DNA from: a virus
IMG/VR virus record: IMGVR_UViG_3300023219_000110
Location: 1-34,477 of that record
Strand: one strand, 5' to 3'
Length of the DNA: 34,477 nucleotides
The translations under genes were made by a program, and so were the position numbers. The notes under the pieces were generated by a model. That model had not been told where the DNA came from, searched no databases, and saw nothing but the letters and a program-made list of their open reading frames with translations. Of the stretch, positions 16,624-23,139 are shown one piece after another; within the stretch, counting starts at the first letter, position 1, and every line of letters starts with the position of its first letter.

Positions 16624-17757
16624 ATGAATCTCGAACCTTTATCAGATGAAATTCTCAAACAAATTATTGATGCTTATAATGAGTTTGGTAGCAAGCGAGC
16701 CGCCGCCAAATCTCTTGGTATAGCCAGGTCTACATTTCAACACAGATACACTGCTGCATTAAAGCGCGGATATTCCCCGTCCCATGATATGAACCACATA
16801 GCCCCCGAGGGATTCGCCGTCAAAGGCACGTCCACATTGAGGGATGCTGATGGTAATATTAAAATCCAATGGACCAAGACGAACGCGGATAAAGATCGTC
16901 AACATCAATTAATGATTTCTGTCATTGAAGATATGGCCAAAGATCTTCCCCGCCTAGTTAAATTACCCAAACCAAAACAAACATTAAACAAGCTTTTAAA
17001 TCTCTACACATTCACTGACTATCATATGGGGATGTTGGCGTGGCATAAAGAAGGCGGTGCCGATTGGGATTTGAAAATAGCCGAAAAAATGCTTGGTGAT
17101 TGTTTCCGGCATATGGTCGCAGGCGCACCACAGGCCAAACACGCGGTAATCTTACAGTTAGGTGACTTCCTACACACCGATGGGATTTTACCCGTTACAC
17201 CGATGCATGGGCATATCTTAGATACTGACAGCCGATTTAGTAAAATAGTAGCGGTGACTATTAGGGCATTGCGTAATTTGGTTGATATGGCCTTATTGAA
17301 ACATGAAACAGTTCATGTGGTAATGGCTGAAGGCAACCACGACATAACAAGTTCAATATGGCTTAGGGCTATGTTTAGAACATTATATGAGAATGAGCCG
17401 CGGGTGACAGTTAATGAAAGCGAACTTCCATATTATGCCCATCAATTCGGAAATGTTATGCTTGGCTTTTCTCATGGCCACATGAAAAAGAAAGATAGTA
17501 TGCCTTTGCTTTTTGCGGCACAATTTAGTAAAATATGGGGTGAAACGACTAAGCGATACATTCACTGTGGGCATTTTCATAATGAACAAGTAAATGAACA
17601 TAGCGGAGTTAAGGTGATGCAGCATCCAACGCTATCTGCCAGGGATGCATATGCCGCAAGGGGCGGCTGGTTGAGCGAACGACAAGCCAAATGTATTACA
17701 TACCATCGGGATTTTGGAGAAGTGGCCAGCAATGTTGTTACGCCCGAAATGCTATGA
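16624..17757 (+). CDS. HTH-metallophosphoesterase fusion
   Basis: 377 aa with a strong AAAGGAG site. Residues 8-45 form a helix-turn-helix (GSKRAAAKSLGIARSTFQHR). From about 127 a calcineurin-like phosphoesterase follows with all metal-binding motifs: D132 and H134 (FTDYH), D181 (LGD), the GNHD motif at 237-240, H284/H286 (SHGH) and H317/H319 (CGHFH). The linker GTSTLRDADGNIKIQWTKT is a feature of this two-domain phage family, whose substrate is unknown; nucleic acid or phosphoprotein processing are options. It interrupts the lysis genes and has its own promoter, so it may be expressed independently of late transcription. Confidence 0.85.
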   Translation: MNLEPLSDEILKQIIDAYNEFGSKRAAAKSLGIARSTFQHRYTAALKRGYSPSHDMNHIAPEGFAVKGTSTLRDADGNIKIQWTKTNADKDRQHQLMISVIEDMAKDLPRLVKLPKPKQTLNKLLNLYTFTDYHMGMLAWHKEGGADWDLKIAEKMLGDCFRHMVAGAPQAKHAVILQLGDFLHTDGILPVTPMHGHILDTDSRFSKIVAVTIRALRNLVDMALLKHETVHVVMAEGNHDITSSIWLRAMFRTLYENEPRVTVNESELPYYAHQFGNVMLGFSHGHMKKKDSMPLLFAAQFSKIWGETTKRYIHCGHFHNEQVNEHSGVKVMQHPTLSARDAYAARGGWLSERQAKCITYHRDFGEVASNVVTPEML

Positions 17758-17945
17758 TGAAACCAGAAAAAGCCCTGTACTTTGACATAATCACAATTGA
17801 TGGCCGTGTGCCGATATTGCGAATAATTCATGAAGACAAAACTGTTCAAAATATTGAAATTCCGTGTTATAATGCTCTTATATTGGCAAGTCAATTATTG
17901 GATGCCGTACCGCTTCATAAGGTTAATTTTGATGCTGAAATTTAA
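17754..17945 (+). CDS. Hypothetical protein, 63 aa
   Basis: ATG 17754 overlaps the phosphoesterase stop (ATGATGA). The product (MMKPEKALYFDIITIDGRVP, then RIIHEDKTVQNIEIPCYNALIL) looks like a compact alpha/beta protein with an alanine-leucine helix near the end. No family recognised. Its 3' end overlaps the peptidase gene by 14 bp, so it belongs to the same translational unit. Confidence 0.6.
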   Translation: MMKPEKALYFDIITIDGRVPILRIIHEDKTVQNIEIPCYNALILASQLLDAVPLHKVNFDAEI

Positions 17946-18237
17946 AAAAGACGTTCCGATATCTGGACTACAGCCAGAAGCCCTAGATGGTATAGATATT
18001 TGCAATGCCGTGTTTAATTCATTCGGTGAAGATTGCATAGTGACATCAACCACTGATGGTGATCATATGATTGGCAGCCTGCATTATAAAGGGCTTGCGT
18101 GGGATATGCGTGTTTGGCATGTGGGAGATAAGGAAGACGAAATAGATGCGGCTCTTAGGTGTGCATTGCCTGATACGTATGACGTATTATTAGAAAGAAG
18201 CCCCGAACATTGGCATTGTGAGTTCGATCCAAAATGA
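17932..18237 (+). CDS. Endolysin: M15-type peptidoglycan peptidase
   Basis: 101 aa from ATG 17932. The metal-site pattern of small M15/VanY-type peptidases is present: H51 in SLHYKG, D58 in AWDMR and a C-terminal HWHCEFDP with H93/H95. Such enzymes cut peptide cross-links in the cell wall. It is short but of the size of single-domain phage members, which keep the same S.HY.G.A.D.R and H.H.EF blocks. No signal peptide, so export through the holin is expected. Located between holin-like genes and spanins, which supports a lysis role. Confidence 0.8.
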   Translation: MLKFKKDVPISGLQPEALDGIDICNAVFNSFGEDCIVTSTTDGDHMIGSLHYKGLAWDMRVWHVGDKEDEIDAALRCALPDTYDVLLERSPEHWHCEFDPK

Positions 18238-18428
18238 TAATCAGCACTGTAATTTATATAATTTTAATGGTCATTCTCATATTTCGCATGAAAGGAATCG
18301 AGGATGCGCCAATAAGTTTCCATTCAAGCAACACCGCTAAAGCGGCAACTATGATAGCGATAGAGGGAATGATAAAGTTTATAACAATCGTCTATGTTCT
18401 GATTATGCTATTGGCGTGGATATTTTAA
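18234..18428 (+). CDS. Two-helix membrane protein, 64 aa
   Basis: ATG overlaps the endolysin stop as ATGA. Two hydrophobic segments (residues 2-18, ISTVIYIILMVILIF, and 45-63, MIKFITIVYVLIMLLAWIF) with a polar loop containing HSSNTAKAA. No family recognised. Position suggests a lysis accessory (holin or antiholin). Confidence 0.65.
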   Translation: MIISTVIYIILMVILIFRMKGIEDAPISFHSSNTAKAATMIAIEGMIKFITIVYVLIMLLAWIF

Positions 18429-18623
18429 ATGAACAAATCATATAAGCGGGAAGTTGCCGGTGCGTTATTGTTATTTTGGGCAATCTTAGTTAGCTATGTA
18501 TTCTTCTTTGCAGACAATGTTTCCAATTTGGAAACTGTGTTAAATGGCCTGACCGTGTGGATTGTGCCGCCCTCATTAGCAGTATTCGGATTTCATGCAC
18601 ATATAAATAAGGATAAGTCATGA
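18429..18623 (+). CDS. Two-helix membrane protein, holin-like, 64 aa
   Basis: Starts one base after the previous stop. A charged N-terminus (MNKSYKREVAG) precedes two hydrophobic stretches (LLLFWAILVSYVFFFAD and LNGLTVWIVPPSLAVFGF), ending in HINKDKS. This two-helix topology just before spanins is common for phage holins. With the 16383 gene there are thus two or three holin-like proteins in the module. Confidence 0.65.
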   Translation: MNKSYKREVAGALLLFWAILVSYVFFFADNVSNLETVLNGLTVWIVPPSLAVFGFHAHINKDKS

Positions 18624-18868
18624 TGTTTTTGGCAACCCTCAAAGCAAAACTAATCGCGGCGGCTGGTGGATTGTTGGCCATTCTTGGGCTTCTATTTACT
18701 GCATACCGCAAAGGACAGAAAGACAAACACAATGAAGTCCAAGCAGAAACTGCCAAAACCATAATTGAAACTGTTAAGGAAAGACAAGAAGTTGAAAAAG
18801 CTAATCGTGATATTGGGCCTGACGCTCGCCGCAACAGGCTGTTCGACGAATACTCAGACGATTCTTAA
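18620..18868 (+). CDS. Inner-membrane spanin (Rz-like)
   Basis: 82 aa. A single N-terminal membrane anchor (IAAAGGLLAILGLLFTAY, residues 12-29) is followed by RKGQKDK and a long helical, coiled-coil-prone region to about residue 60, then DARRNRLFDEYSDDS. This is the arrangement of Rz-like i-spanins. The second gene of the pair is embedded in the 3' part in another frame. The two proteins would bridge inner and outer membrane and fuse them at lysis. Confidence 0.82.
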   Translation: MMFLATLKAKLIAAAGGLLAILGLLFTAYRKGQKDKHNEVQAETAKTIIETVKERQEVEKANRDIGPDARRNRLFDEYSDDS

Positions 18869-18983
18869 TGAATGTATATGGGCAAAAACAATTTATGTTA
18901 CACAAGCCGACATTAATATGTCGCAACGGCTTGTAGATCAAATACTTGATCACAATGATATGCTAAAAAAAAAGTGTCAATAG
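18792..18983 (+). CDS. Outer-membrane spanin lipoprotein (Rz1-like), overlapping Rz
   Basis: 63 aa from TTG 18792 (frame open further upstream). MKKLIVILGLTLAATGC is a lipoprotein signal peptide with the lipidated cysteine at residue 17. The mature part contains CIWAKTIYVTQADINMS and QILDHNDMLKKKC, the motif of Rz1-type proteins (W..pi..s..D, then qIl.HN......C). It overlaps the i-spanin by 77 bp and runs past its stop, an embedded/overlapped architecture. The non-ATG start is plausible because AAGGA lies upstream, at a somewhat long distance. Confidence 0.78.
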   Translation: MKKLIVILGLTLAATGCSTNTQTILNECIWAKTIYVTQADINMSQRLVDQILDHNDMLKKKCQ

Positions 18984-19014
18984 TGGGAATGAATTGTAAA
19001 TTTTAGGAAAGGCT

Positions 19015-19191
19015 ATGAATAAACTTCTTTTGGCAATGTTAGTATTAATATCTCTTTCGCTTGGTACGTCATCCGTATCATTATATCGAATATATTATCC
19101 CCTCAAAAAGATCGGACCCACTAAAGATACGCTTTATTTACATAATGGGCATATTATATTAGAGCGGGAACATATAATGCTGTTTAAATAA
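19015..19191 (+). CDS. Small secreted or membrane-anchored protein, 58 aa
   Basis: ATG 19015 follows AGGAAAGG. An N-terminal hydrophobic segment (LLLAMLVLISLSLGTSSV) is followed by SLYRIYYPLKKIGPTKDT and a short beta-like tail. No family recognised. It is the last rightward gene of the late operon; its stop lies 24 bp from the convergent leftward gene. The junction has a weak 4-bp hairpin (GGCT/AGCC around 19213-19228) that could end both transcripts poorly. Confidence 0.6.
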   Translation: MNKLLLAMLVLISLSLGTSSVSLYRIYYPLKKIGPTKDTLYLHNGHIILEREHIMLFK

Positions 19192-19214
19192 ACTAAAGGA
19201 CTGCAAGGGCCGGG

Positions 19215-19628
19215 CTATTTAAAAAGCCAATTTTGATAATAATCTTTTGCTATTTGTTTAACAATTTCAACATCGCTTACAGAGATGGAACCGGTCCCTG
19301 AAAAAATGAGCTTGTTTCTTGCCATCCTCCTCCTCCAATATGGAAATTCGTCAAAATGGTTTTTAATGAATTCTGGTTGATTTTTATCAAATTCCGCATG
19401 AAGCCGGTTAATCAGCGGTAGAATATAGTGATCGTCCTTCATTCCGAGTCCGTGACGCCCTATAGTGATGTGACAGGCCACAACACACTCCGAACTGTAT
19501 TCCGTCCATTCTTGACCTGTTATTAGGCATTTATGGGCGCGATGCTTTTTGAAGCTATCCCGATACTTCTGATCTTTGAATCCGGCTTTGCGGATACGGT
19601 TATGTTTTGGTGCCTTAGGGATTGTCAT
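19215..19628 (-). CDS. HNH-type nuclease-like protein (Ref/DUF968-like)
   Basis: 137 aa from ATG 19628 (a TTG four codons upstream is less likely). It reads HKCLITGQEW, then SECVVACHITIGRHGLGMKD, DHYILPLINRLHAEFDKN. The order cysteine, ACHI, GLGMKDD, LPL and HAEFD corresponds to HNH/Ref-like phage endonucleases, where His-x-x-His residues bind metal. This kind of nuclease commonly accompanies single-strand annealing proteins in phage recombination modules, as here. Nuclease activity inferred from the motif; the first conserved cysteine pair is not fully canonical. Confidence 0.65.
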   Translation of the reverse strand: MTIPKAPKHNRIRKAGFKDQKYRDSFKKHRAHKCLITGQEWTEYSSECVVACHITIGRHGLGMKDDHYILPLINRLHAEFDKNQPEFIKNHFDEFPYWRRRMARNKLIFSGTGSISVSDVEIVKQIAKDYYQNWLFK

Positions 19629-19632
19629 TTTA

Positions 19633-20046
19633 TTATCCAAAATTCATTATCAATTCTAATTCAAATTCCTCACCAAATCCGAAATGTGTCAAGATGATAT
19701 TCAGCACACCGGAATAAATCTTTTCAAATTCTTCCTGTTTCATCTTCCCGAAACTGATACTCATAGCCTTAAGAGCTGTTGTTCCATCCAGATAATAAAT
19801 GGTTTCGCAGTATCCGGCCTGGACCTGAACAGCTTCTCGAAGATTTTCCAAAGTCGGATATTGTTCTTGGTTCTGGAATGCGGTATTCAACATCCCAAAA
19901 TATTTTTTGTGAAATTCATAATTCCGGGCTTTGGTAAAGTTTGCGTGAATAACCTCACCAACTTTTTGCTTAGCAGACCAAATTTCCGTTTCTGGATTCG
20001 CCGGCCGATATTGGCCGTCATATGTTTTTATGAGATGAATTTTCAT
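19633..20046 (-). CDS. DUF1367 family phage protein
   Basis: 137 aa. KVGEVIHANFTKARNYEFHKKYFGMLNTAF is the characteristic block of DUF1367 (G..v.v...k.RN..fHrk.Fall). The family is found in recombination regions of temperate phages; biochemical role unknown. Its start overlaps the annealing-protein stop by 4 bp and its stop overlaps the possible upstream start of the HNH gene, so the three are one translational unit. Confidence 0.75.
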   Translation of the reverse strand: MKIHLIKTYDGQYRPANPETEIWSAKQKVGEVIHANFTKARNYEFHKKYFGMLNTAFQNQEQYPTLENLREAVQVQAGYCETIYYLDGTTALKAMSISFGKMKQEEFEKIYSGVLNIILTHFGFGEEFELELIMNFG

Positions 20047-20897
20047 TGTGTGCTTTCGTTTTCATCCACTGGCGGAAGATTAAATGGATTATCGTCCTTT
20101 GTAGATTCAGGCCACGGCATATCACCAGGAAAAGCATTTGCATTTCTGATCCGTTCTTTGGCTTTTTTTGCAGCATCATTCACACTGTCGTATAATTCTC
20201 GGGCATCATGATAAGCTTGTTTGATAGCCTCTTTGTCATCTATCATAATTTGATCAATGTGATCTATGCTGTCTTTTTCGGTACATTTATTTATCCGAAT
20301 ACAAATTTCATGGATTTGTTTTTTGAGGACGGTTTTATTAAGGGGGCCGTTCCATGGATTTTGCGGCTCTTTTAATGGCTCTGTTTTTGTTTTATTAATG
20401 CCCCGGTTGTCATCATCTTCATCGGGATAGAGATCACCTTTGTGCCAAAGATCAAGGGCCGCACCAAAGCGCATGGCTGCATTTCTCAGCGCATCGCCAA
20501 TAACTTCCTTTTCCCTACTACCCACATCTTTATATTGCGATAATTCAGCATTGCCATATCCAATACGACTATGCCCAGCTATGAAAAGTCGTATCCATAA
20601 ACCGCCGCCATTATCAAAAGAAGGAAGTCCCATTTCATTAAAAGCCATTGGTTCCCAATACCAATTGATATCACAATCCAGAAGCCTATTAGTCAGGGCG
20701 GCGTGTCCAACATAGTCCAAGTGAACAACTTTTGGATGATGCCAGCCACCGCACACTTCACAACGAATACCACTTTTATAGTTATTCTTAACTTCTGTGG
20801 TTTGTGCTTTTGTTGGCTTGGGAAGACTACCTATATGATCTTTGTCAAATGGTTCGCGCAACAATTCAAGTCCTGTTTTCTTCTCTTCTTTTGTCAT
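20043..20897 (-). CDS. Rad52-like single-strand annealing protein
   Basis: 284 aa. After a zinc-like CEVCGGWHHPK (about residues 46-56) comes a Rad52/22-type core: VGHAALTNRLLDCDINWYWEP, then GLWIRLFIAGHSRIGYGNAEL and EKEVIGDALRNAAMRFGAALDLW (about 130-152), the last matching the conserved DAlkRAa.rfG helix of Rad52 family proteins. Residues 165-284 are acidic, helical and low in conservation, likely for partner binding. The role would be annealing of phage DNA ends. Neighbouring HNH and DUF1367 genes support a recombination module. Confidence 0.72.
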   Translation of the reverse strand: MTKEEKKTGLELLREPFDKDHIGSLPKPTKAQTTEVKNNYKSGIRCEVCGGWHHPKVVHLDYVGHAALTNRLLDCDINWYWEPMAFNEMGLPSFDNGGGLWIRLFIAGHSRIGYGNAELSQYKDVGSREKEVIGDALRNAAMRFGAALDLWHKGDLYPDEDDDNRGINKTKTEPLKEPQNPWNGPLNKTVLKKQIHEICIRINKCTEKDSIDHIDQIMIDDKEAIKQAYHDARELYDSVNDAAKKAKERIRNANAFPGDMPWPESTKDDNPFNLPPVDENESTQ

Positions 20898-21601
20898 TTT
20901 GCGACCTTTCTTGAAGTTATTTTACAGCCGGGAATAGTTCGAGTTCCGGAACGGACATCTTGTTCAGCAAGTTTGGCGGCAAATTGTTCAAGTTCGGTCG
21001 TGCGCGTGTTCCAATAATGCCTAAGCAATTCTGTTGGGTTTACAACATCAATATCCCAGACCGTTCTCATTCCTTTTATGTTGGTTTTCTCCGCCTTTTT
21101 GGCCGCCGCCTGGGCCACCTGAGATTCCTTTAAAAGCTTTTCCGCTTCTTCTCGATCTTTAAGGCTTGCCGCCTGTATGGCCTCTTGGGCTTCCCGGGCC
21201 AGTCGGTCAGCTTCTTCTCGCTTTAACCGGGCCTCTTCATCCTTAATAGCTTGTTGCTTCTGTTTCCAAGGCGTCGGTGCATCCTGACAAGCTTTCTTTG
21301 CCAACACAGTTAACCCGGTTGTGCCTTTGGTATTGGCAATCAGGGAAGCATACTTTTCCTGAACAGCTTTCTTGCCCTCATCAAAAGGGGTGCATTCATA
21401 TTTCCGATGTTCGTCGGCGCGTTTTTCTGCCGCCTTAATATTGCCGAGCAGCCGTTCAACTGTATCGGCTAATGGTTGGTTATCAATCGGATCACCGTCA
21501 ATAAAATCTTTTGCAGTATCATAAAGATCATGGATTTCTTGGGATATTTCAGCGAACTCATCCGGGGGACAGTTGTCACCGATTTTTGTCATTTCGTTCA
21601 T
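20894..21601 (-). CDS. Coiled-coil protein of the recombination module
   Basis: 235 aa. Residues about 20-185 are almost entirely helical, with a highly charged alanine/glutamate/lysine coiled coil (EARLKREEADRLAREAQEAI). The C-terminal domain (GMRTVWDIDVVNPTELLRHY, then QDVRSGTRTIPGCKI) is more conserved-looking and recurs in phages of Alphaproteobacteria next to annealing proteins and exonucleases. Function unproven; a nuclease- or SSB-like partner is possible. Overlaps neighbours on both sides by 4 bp. Confidence 0.7.
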   Translation of the reverse strand: MNEMTKIGDNCPPDEFAEISQEIHDLYDTAKDFIDGDPIDNQPLADTVERLLGNIKAAEKRADEHRKYECTPFDEGKKAVQEKYASLIANTKGTTGLTVLAKKACQDAPTPWKQKQQAIKDEEARLKREEADRLAREAQEAIQAASLKDREEAEKLLKESQVAQAAAKKAEKTNIKGMRTVWDIDVVNPTELLRHYWNTRTTELEQFAAKLAEQDVRSGTRTIPGCKITSRKVAK

Positions 21602-21768
21602 TGTTCTCTCCTTGTTATATCGAGCAGTAAACTACACAATTCTTCATTTAAGTCGATCAGTTCATCTAACTGTTCTGGCGTAATGGTACTTATATCATGG
21701 GATAAATCATGAATGACGCATCTCATTGCTGATATGTTCCCGGCGTTGGCTGCCTTTGTAGCGGTCAC
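21598..21768 (-). CDS. Hypothetical helical protein, 56 aa
   Basis: Begins with GTG at 21768, preceded by AAGGA at about 6 nt, in a GTGA overlap with the previous stop, and ends in an ATGA overlap with the next gene. It is a short helical protein (SAMRCVIHDLSHDIS, then TPEQLDELIDLNEELCSLLL). No family recognised. Tight coupling on both sides argues that it is real. Confidence 0.6.
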   Translation of the reverse strand: MTATKAANAGNISAMRCVIHDLSHDISTITPEQLDELIDLNEELCSLLLDITRREQ

Positions 21769-21887
21769 AATATTTCCTTGATGAAAAATTTAATACCTCT
21801 TGCGATCTGGATCAGTCCATATACAATCACGACAGACATGCCAAAGCCCAGGATAGTAACGGCCAATGTTAATATTGTATCACTCAT
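21765..21887 (-). CDS. Single-helix membrane protein, 40 aa
   Basis: ATG 21887 shares its A with the preceding TAA stop. One membrane segment (ILTLAVTILGFGMSVVIVYGLI) then QIARGIKFFIKEIL, basic and probably cytoplasmic. No family recognised; real gene status rests on perfect coupling with both neighbours. Confidence 0.55.
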   Translation of the reverse strand: MSDTILTLAVTILGFGMSVVIVYGLIQIARGIKFFIKEIL

Positions 21888-22093
21888 TATAATCTCTTTC
21901 CAATTTGAGTATTAAGCCAGATAGCAAGGGAAGTTATAATACCAATGGACAGGGGCAACCAATGATCATAAGTCGGCCTATTGTCAAATATATTTAAAAT
22001 AATGGCAACGGCTAAATATGGTGGAATACCCAAACAGACACTGAAAAATAAGAGCATAATTTCATCTTTTGTTTTTTCTAATATATCAATCAT
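21887..22093 (-). CDS. Two-helix membrane protein, 68 aa
   Basis: ATG 22093 overlaps the upstream stop as ATGA. An amphipathic N-terminus (MIDILEKTKDEI) is followed by two membrane segments (LLFFSVCLGIPPYLAVAIIL and LPLSIGIITSLAIWL). Unknown family. Early leftward membrane proteins in temperate phages sometimes act in exclusion of other phages, but nothing here proves that. Confidence 0.6.
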   Translation of the reverse strand: MIDILEKTKDEIMLLFFSVCLGIPPYLAVAIILNIFDNRPTYDHWLPLSIGIITSLAIWLNTQIGKRL

Positions 22094-22341
22094 CTGTTTT
22101 CCCACTCTGTCCATGCCTGGTCTTCAATTGCTTGGCGAATTGTTTTAATCAGCATGTTGCCATTTGTGATGGTGACAATAGCCACTCTGTCAATGTCAAG
22201 ATCATCATTAACTTCTATGCCATGAAATTCAACATCTCCCGGTTCATTCGTAAATATATTGTAATCACGAATCATTTCAAACTCTGCATCCACGCTAATA
22301 TCAAATCCATGATCGCTATATATAAATGATATTGTTTCCAT
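22090..22341 (-). CDS. Acidic hypothetical protein, first gene of PL operon, 83 aa
   Basis: Strong AAGGAG site upstream of ATG 22341. Acidic alpha/beta protein (SFIYSDHGFDISVDAEFEMI, then EFHGIEVNDDLDIDRVAIVTIT and a C-terminal helix IRQAIEDQAWTEWENR). Family not recognised. As the first gene after PL with a short leader, it should be the earliest leftward product. Confidence 0.65.
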   Translation of the reverse strand: METISFIYSDHGFDISVDAEFEMIRDYNIFTNEPGDVEFHGIEVNDDLDIDRVAIVTITNGNMLIKTIRQAIEDQAWTEWENR

Positions 22342-22364
22342 CTCTTTTCTCCTTATTTATGCCC

Positions 22365-22392
22365 AATATACACCAATGAACCAACGGGTCAA
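22365..22392 (-). promoter_or_regulatory. Leftward early promoter PL
   Basis: On the minus strand TTGACC (22392-22387), 16-bp spacer, TATATT (22370-22365), with a TG directly before the -10. Transcription would start near 22358, giving a leader of under 20 nt before the first gene. Confidence 0.7.
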
Positions 22393-22400
22393 GTTAAAAG

Positions 22401-22434
22401 TATAAAATAAATTTACACAAAATATAAAATAAAT
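22401..22434. repeat. Two direct repeats TATAAAATAAAT, 22 bp apart, between PL and PR
   Basis: Exact 12-mers at 22401-22412 and 22423-22434 in an AT-rich spacer. The 22-bp period (two helical turns) places both on one DNA face; they abut the PR -35 box and lie upstream of PL, so they are candidate operator sites or UP elements. Confidence 0.55.
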
Positions 22435-22435
22435 A

Positions 22436-22464
22436 TTGACAGTGATTTTAGAGTTCTATATAAC
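22436..22464 (+). promoter_or_regulatory. Rightward early promoter PR
   Basis: TTGACA (22436-22441), 17-bp spacer, TATAAC (22459-22464). Transcription would begin around 22470, exactly where an 11-bp stem of the leader hairpin starts. Confidence 0.75.
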
Positions 22465-22469
22465 AGTAA

Positions 22470-22835
22470 GTGACACGGGCGGTATAGAAGGCTCGTGTGG
22501 AACGGATCGCGGGTTCGACTCCCGCCTATTTCTGCCCGTGTCACAGTACAGTACAATAAGGCATTTATGGATAGCTTTGGCTATTTGGAAATTCAGATCC
22601 TTGTATCATGGGGTTATGCCGAATAGATGGTACACAGCAGTCAGGCGGCCCGAGGTGGGCGGGTAATCCCACCAACTAATTAAGAGTACCTGCAACGCCA
22701 ATCAACGATGCGCAACATGGAGGTCATAAGGTGGAGGGGCCAACCGAACCATCAGACGAAAACGCTTCACCGTACGGAGGCTTAGTAGGCAGAGAGTGGA
22801 AGCCTTTCACCAATAATTTAACAATAAGGACTAAA
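22470..22835 (+). ncRNA. Long structured leader RNA with tRNA T-arm mimic
   Basis: About 365 nt between PR and the Cro-like gene. GTGACACGGGC (22470-22480) pairs perfectly with 22534-22544. Inside it 22481-22487 pairs with 22526-22532 (one mismatch). Coaxial with that is a textbook T-arm: GCGGG (22509-22513), loop TTCGACT, CCCGC (22521-22525). Further helices are GGCAT/ATGCC (22560/22616), ATAGC/GCTAT (22571/22580), GGTAC/GTACC (22629/22686) enclosing GGTGGG/CCCACC (22654/22668), and a domain GGTGGAG/TTTCACC (22730/22805). Inside that domain AGGCTT/AAGCCT (22778/22800) competes with GCTTCAC/GTGGAAGC (22764/22796). It is not a full tRNA: only 21 nt sit where D and anticodon arms would be, and there is no CCA end. 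It may be a riboregulator, an RNase P-processed leader or a decayed tRNA fragment. No long ORF with a ribosome site is convincing here. Confidence 0.55.
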
Positions 22836-23045
22836 ATGTTATTAAAAAAAGCAATTCGGCGCAGGGGACAAACAATGAAAGAGTTCGCGGCGGAAATTGG
22901 AATTCATCGGTCTTATCTGTCAGGCATTAATACTGGCTTGCAAAGTCCAAGTTTCTTGCTTGCGAAAAGAATCGGCAAAGCATTAAATATAAGCCCAGTA
23001 ACGATAATTAAATTTAAAGATAGTTTAACAGATTCTGCTGTGTAG
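22836..23045 (+). CDS. Cro-like XRE-family regulator
   Basis: 69 aa from ATG 22836 (AAGGA 5 nt upstream); the frame is open further 5', but that part lies in the structured leader. Residues 4-62 are a classical helix-turn-helix: AIRRRGQTMKEFAAEIGIHR as helices 1-2, SYLSGINTGLQSPSFLLAKR for recognition helix and turn, then IGKALNISPVTII. As the first gene after PR it is in the position of lambda cro and would bind the divergent operator region. Confidence 0.85.
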   Translation: MLLKKAIRRRGQTMKEFAAEIGIHRSYLSGINTGLQSPSFLLAKRIGKALNISPVTIIKFKDSLTDSAV

Positions 23046-23051
23046 CAGATA

Positions 23052-23110
23052 GGCGGTTCCCAGTATAGTAACGCAAAGTTCCCCCCCCTTCTTTGTGTTA
23101 TGGAACCGCC
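23052..23110 (+). other. Long hairpin with an eight-C loop after the Cro-like gene
   Basis: GGCGGTTCC (23052-23060) pairs perfectly with GGAACCGCC (23102-23110). After an 8-nt bulge TAACGCAAAG (23069-23078) pairs with CTTTGTGTTA (23091-23100) with one G-U. The loop is TTCCCCCCCCTT. There is no U-tract, so it is not an ordinary terminator. It lies 25 nt before the next ribosome site and could control decay or translation, or offer C-rich anti-Shine-Dalgarno bases. Confidence 0.65.
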
Positions 23111-23139
23111 ACCAAATTTTATTGAATAGGAGAAGATAT

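Noticed and set aside
22509-22532. attP core derived from a tRNA 3' end
   Set aside because: No integrase is visible in the window, no CCA follows, and the segment is embedded in a perfect longer stem starting at the PR start site. Not excluded, but the RNA reading explains more.
22470-22544. Complete tRNA gene around the T-arm at 22509-22525
   Set aside because: Only 21 nt lie between the acceptor-like strand and the T-stem, too short for D and anticodon arms. The acceptor-like stem has a mismatch and continues into another helix instead of a discriminator base and CCA.
22753-22770. Hammerhead ribozyme core (CGAAA word)
   Set aside because: No CUGANGA box at the required distance and no matching cleavage stem.
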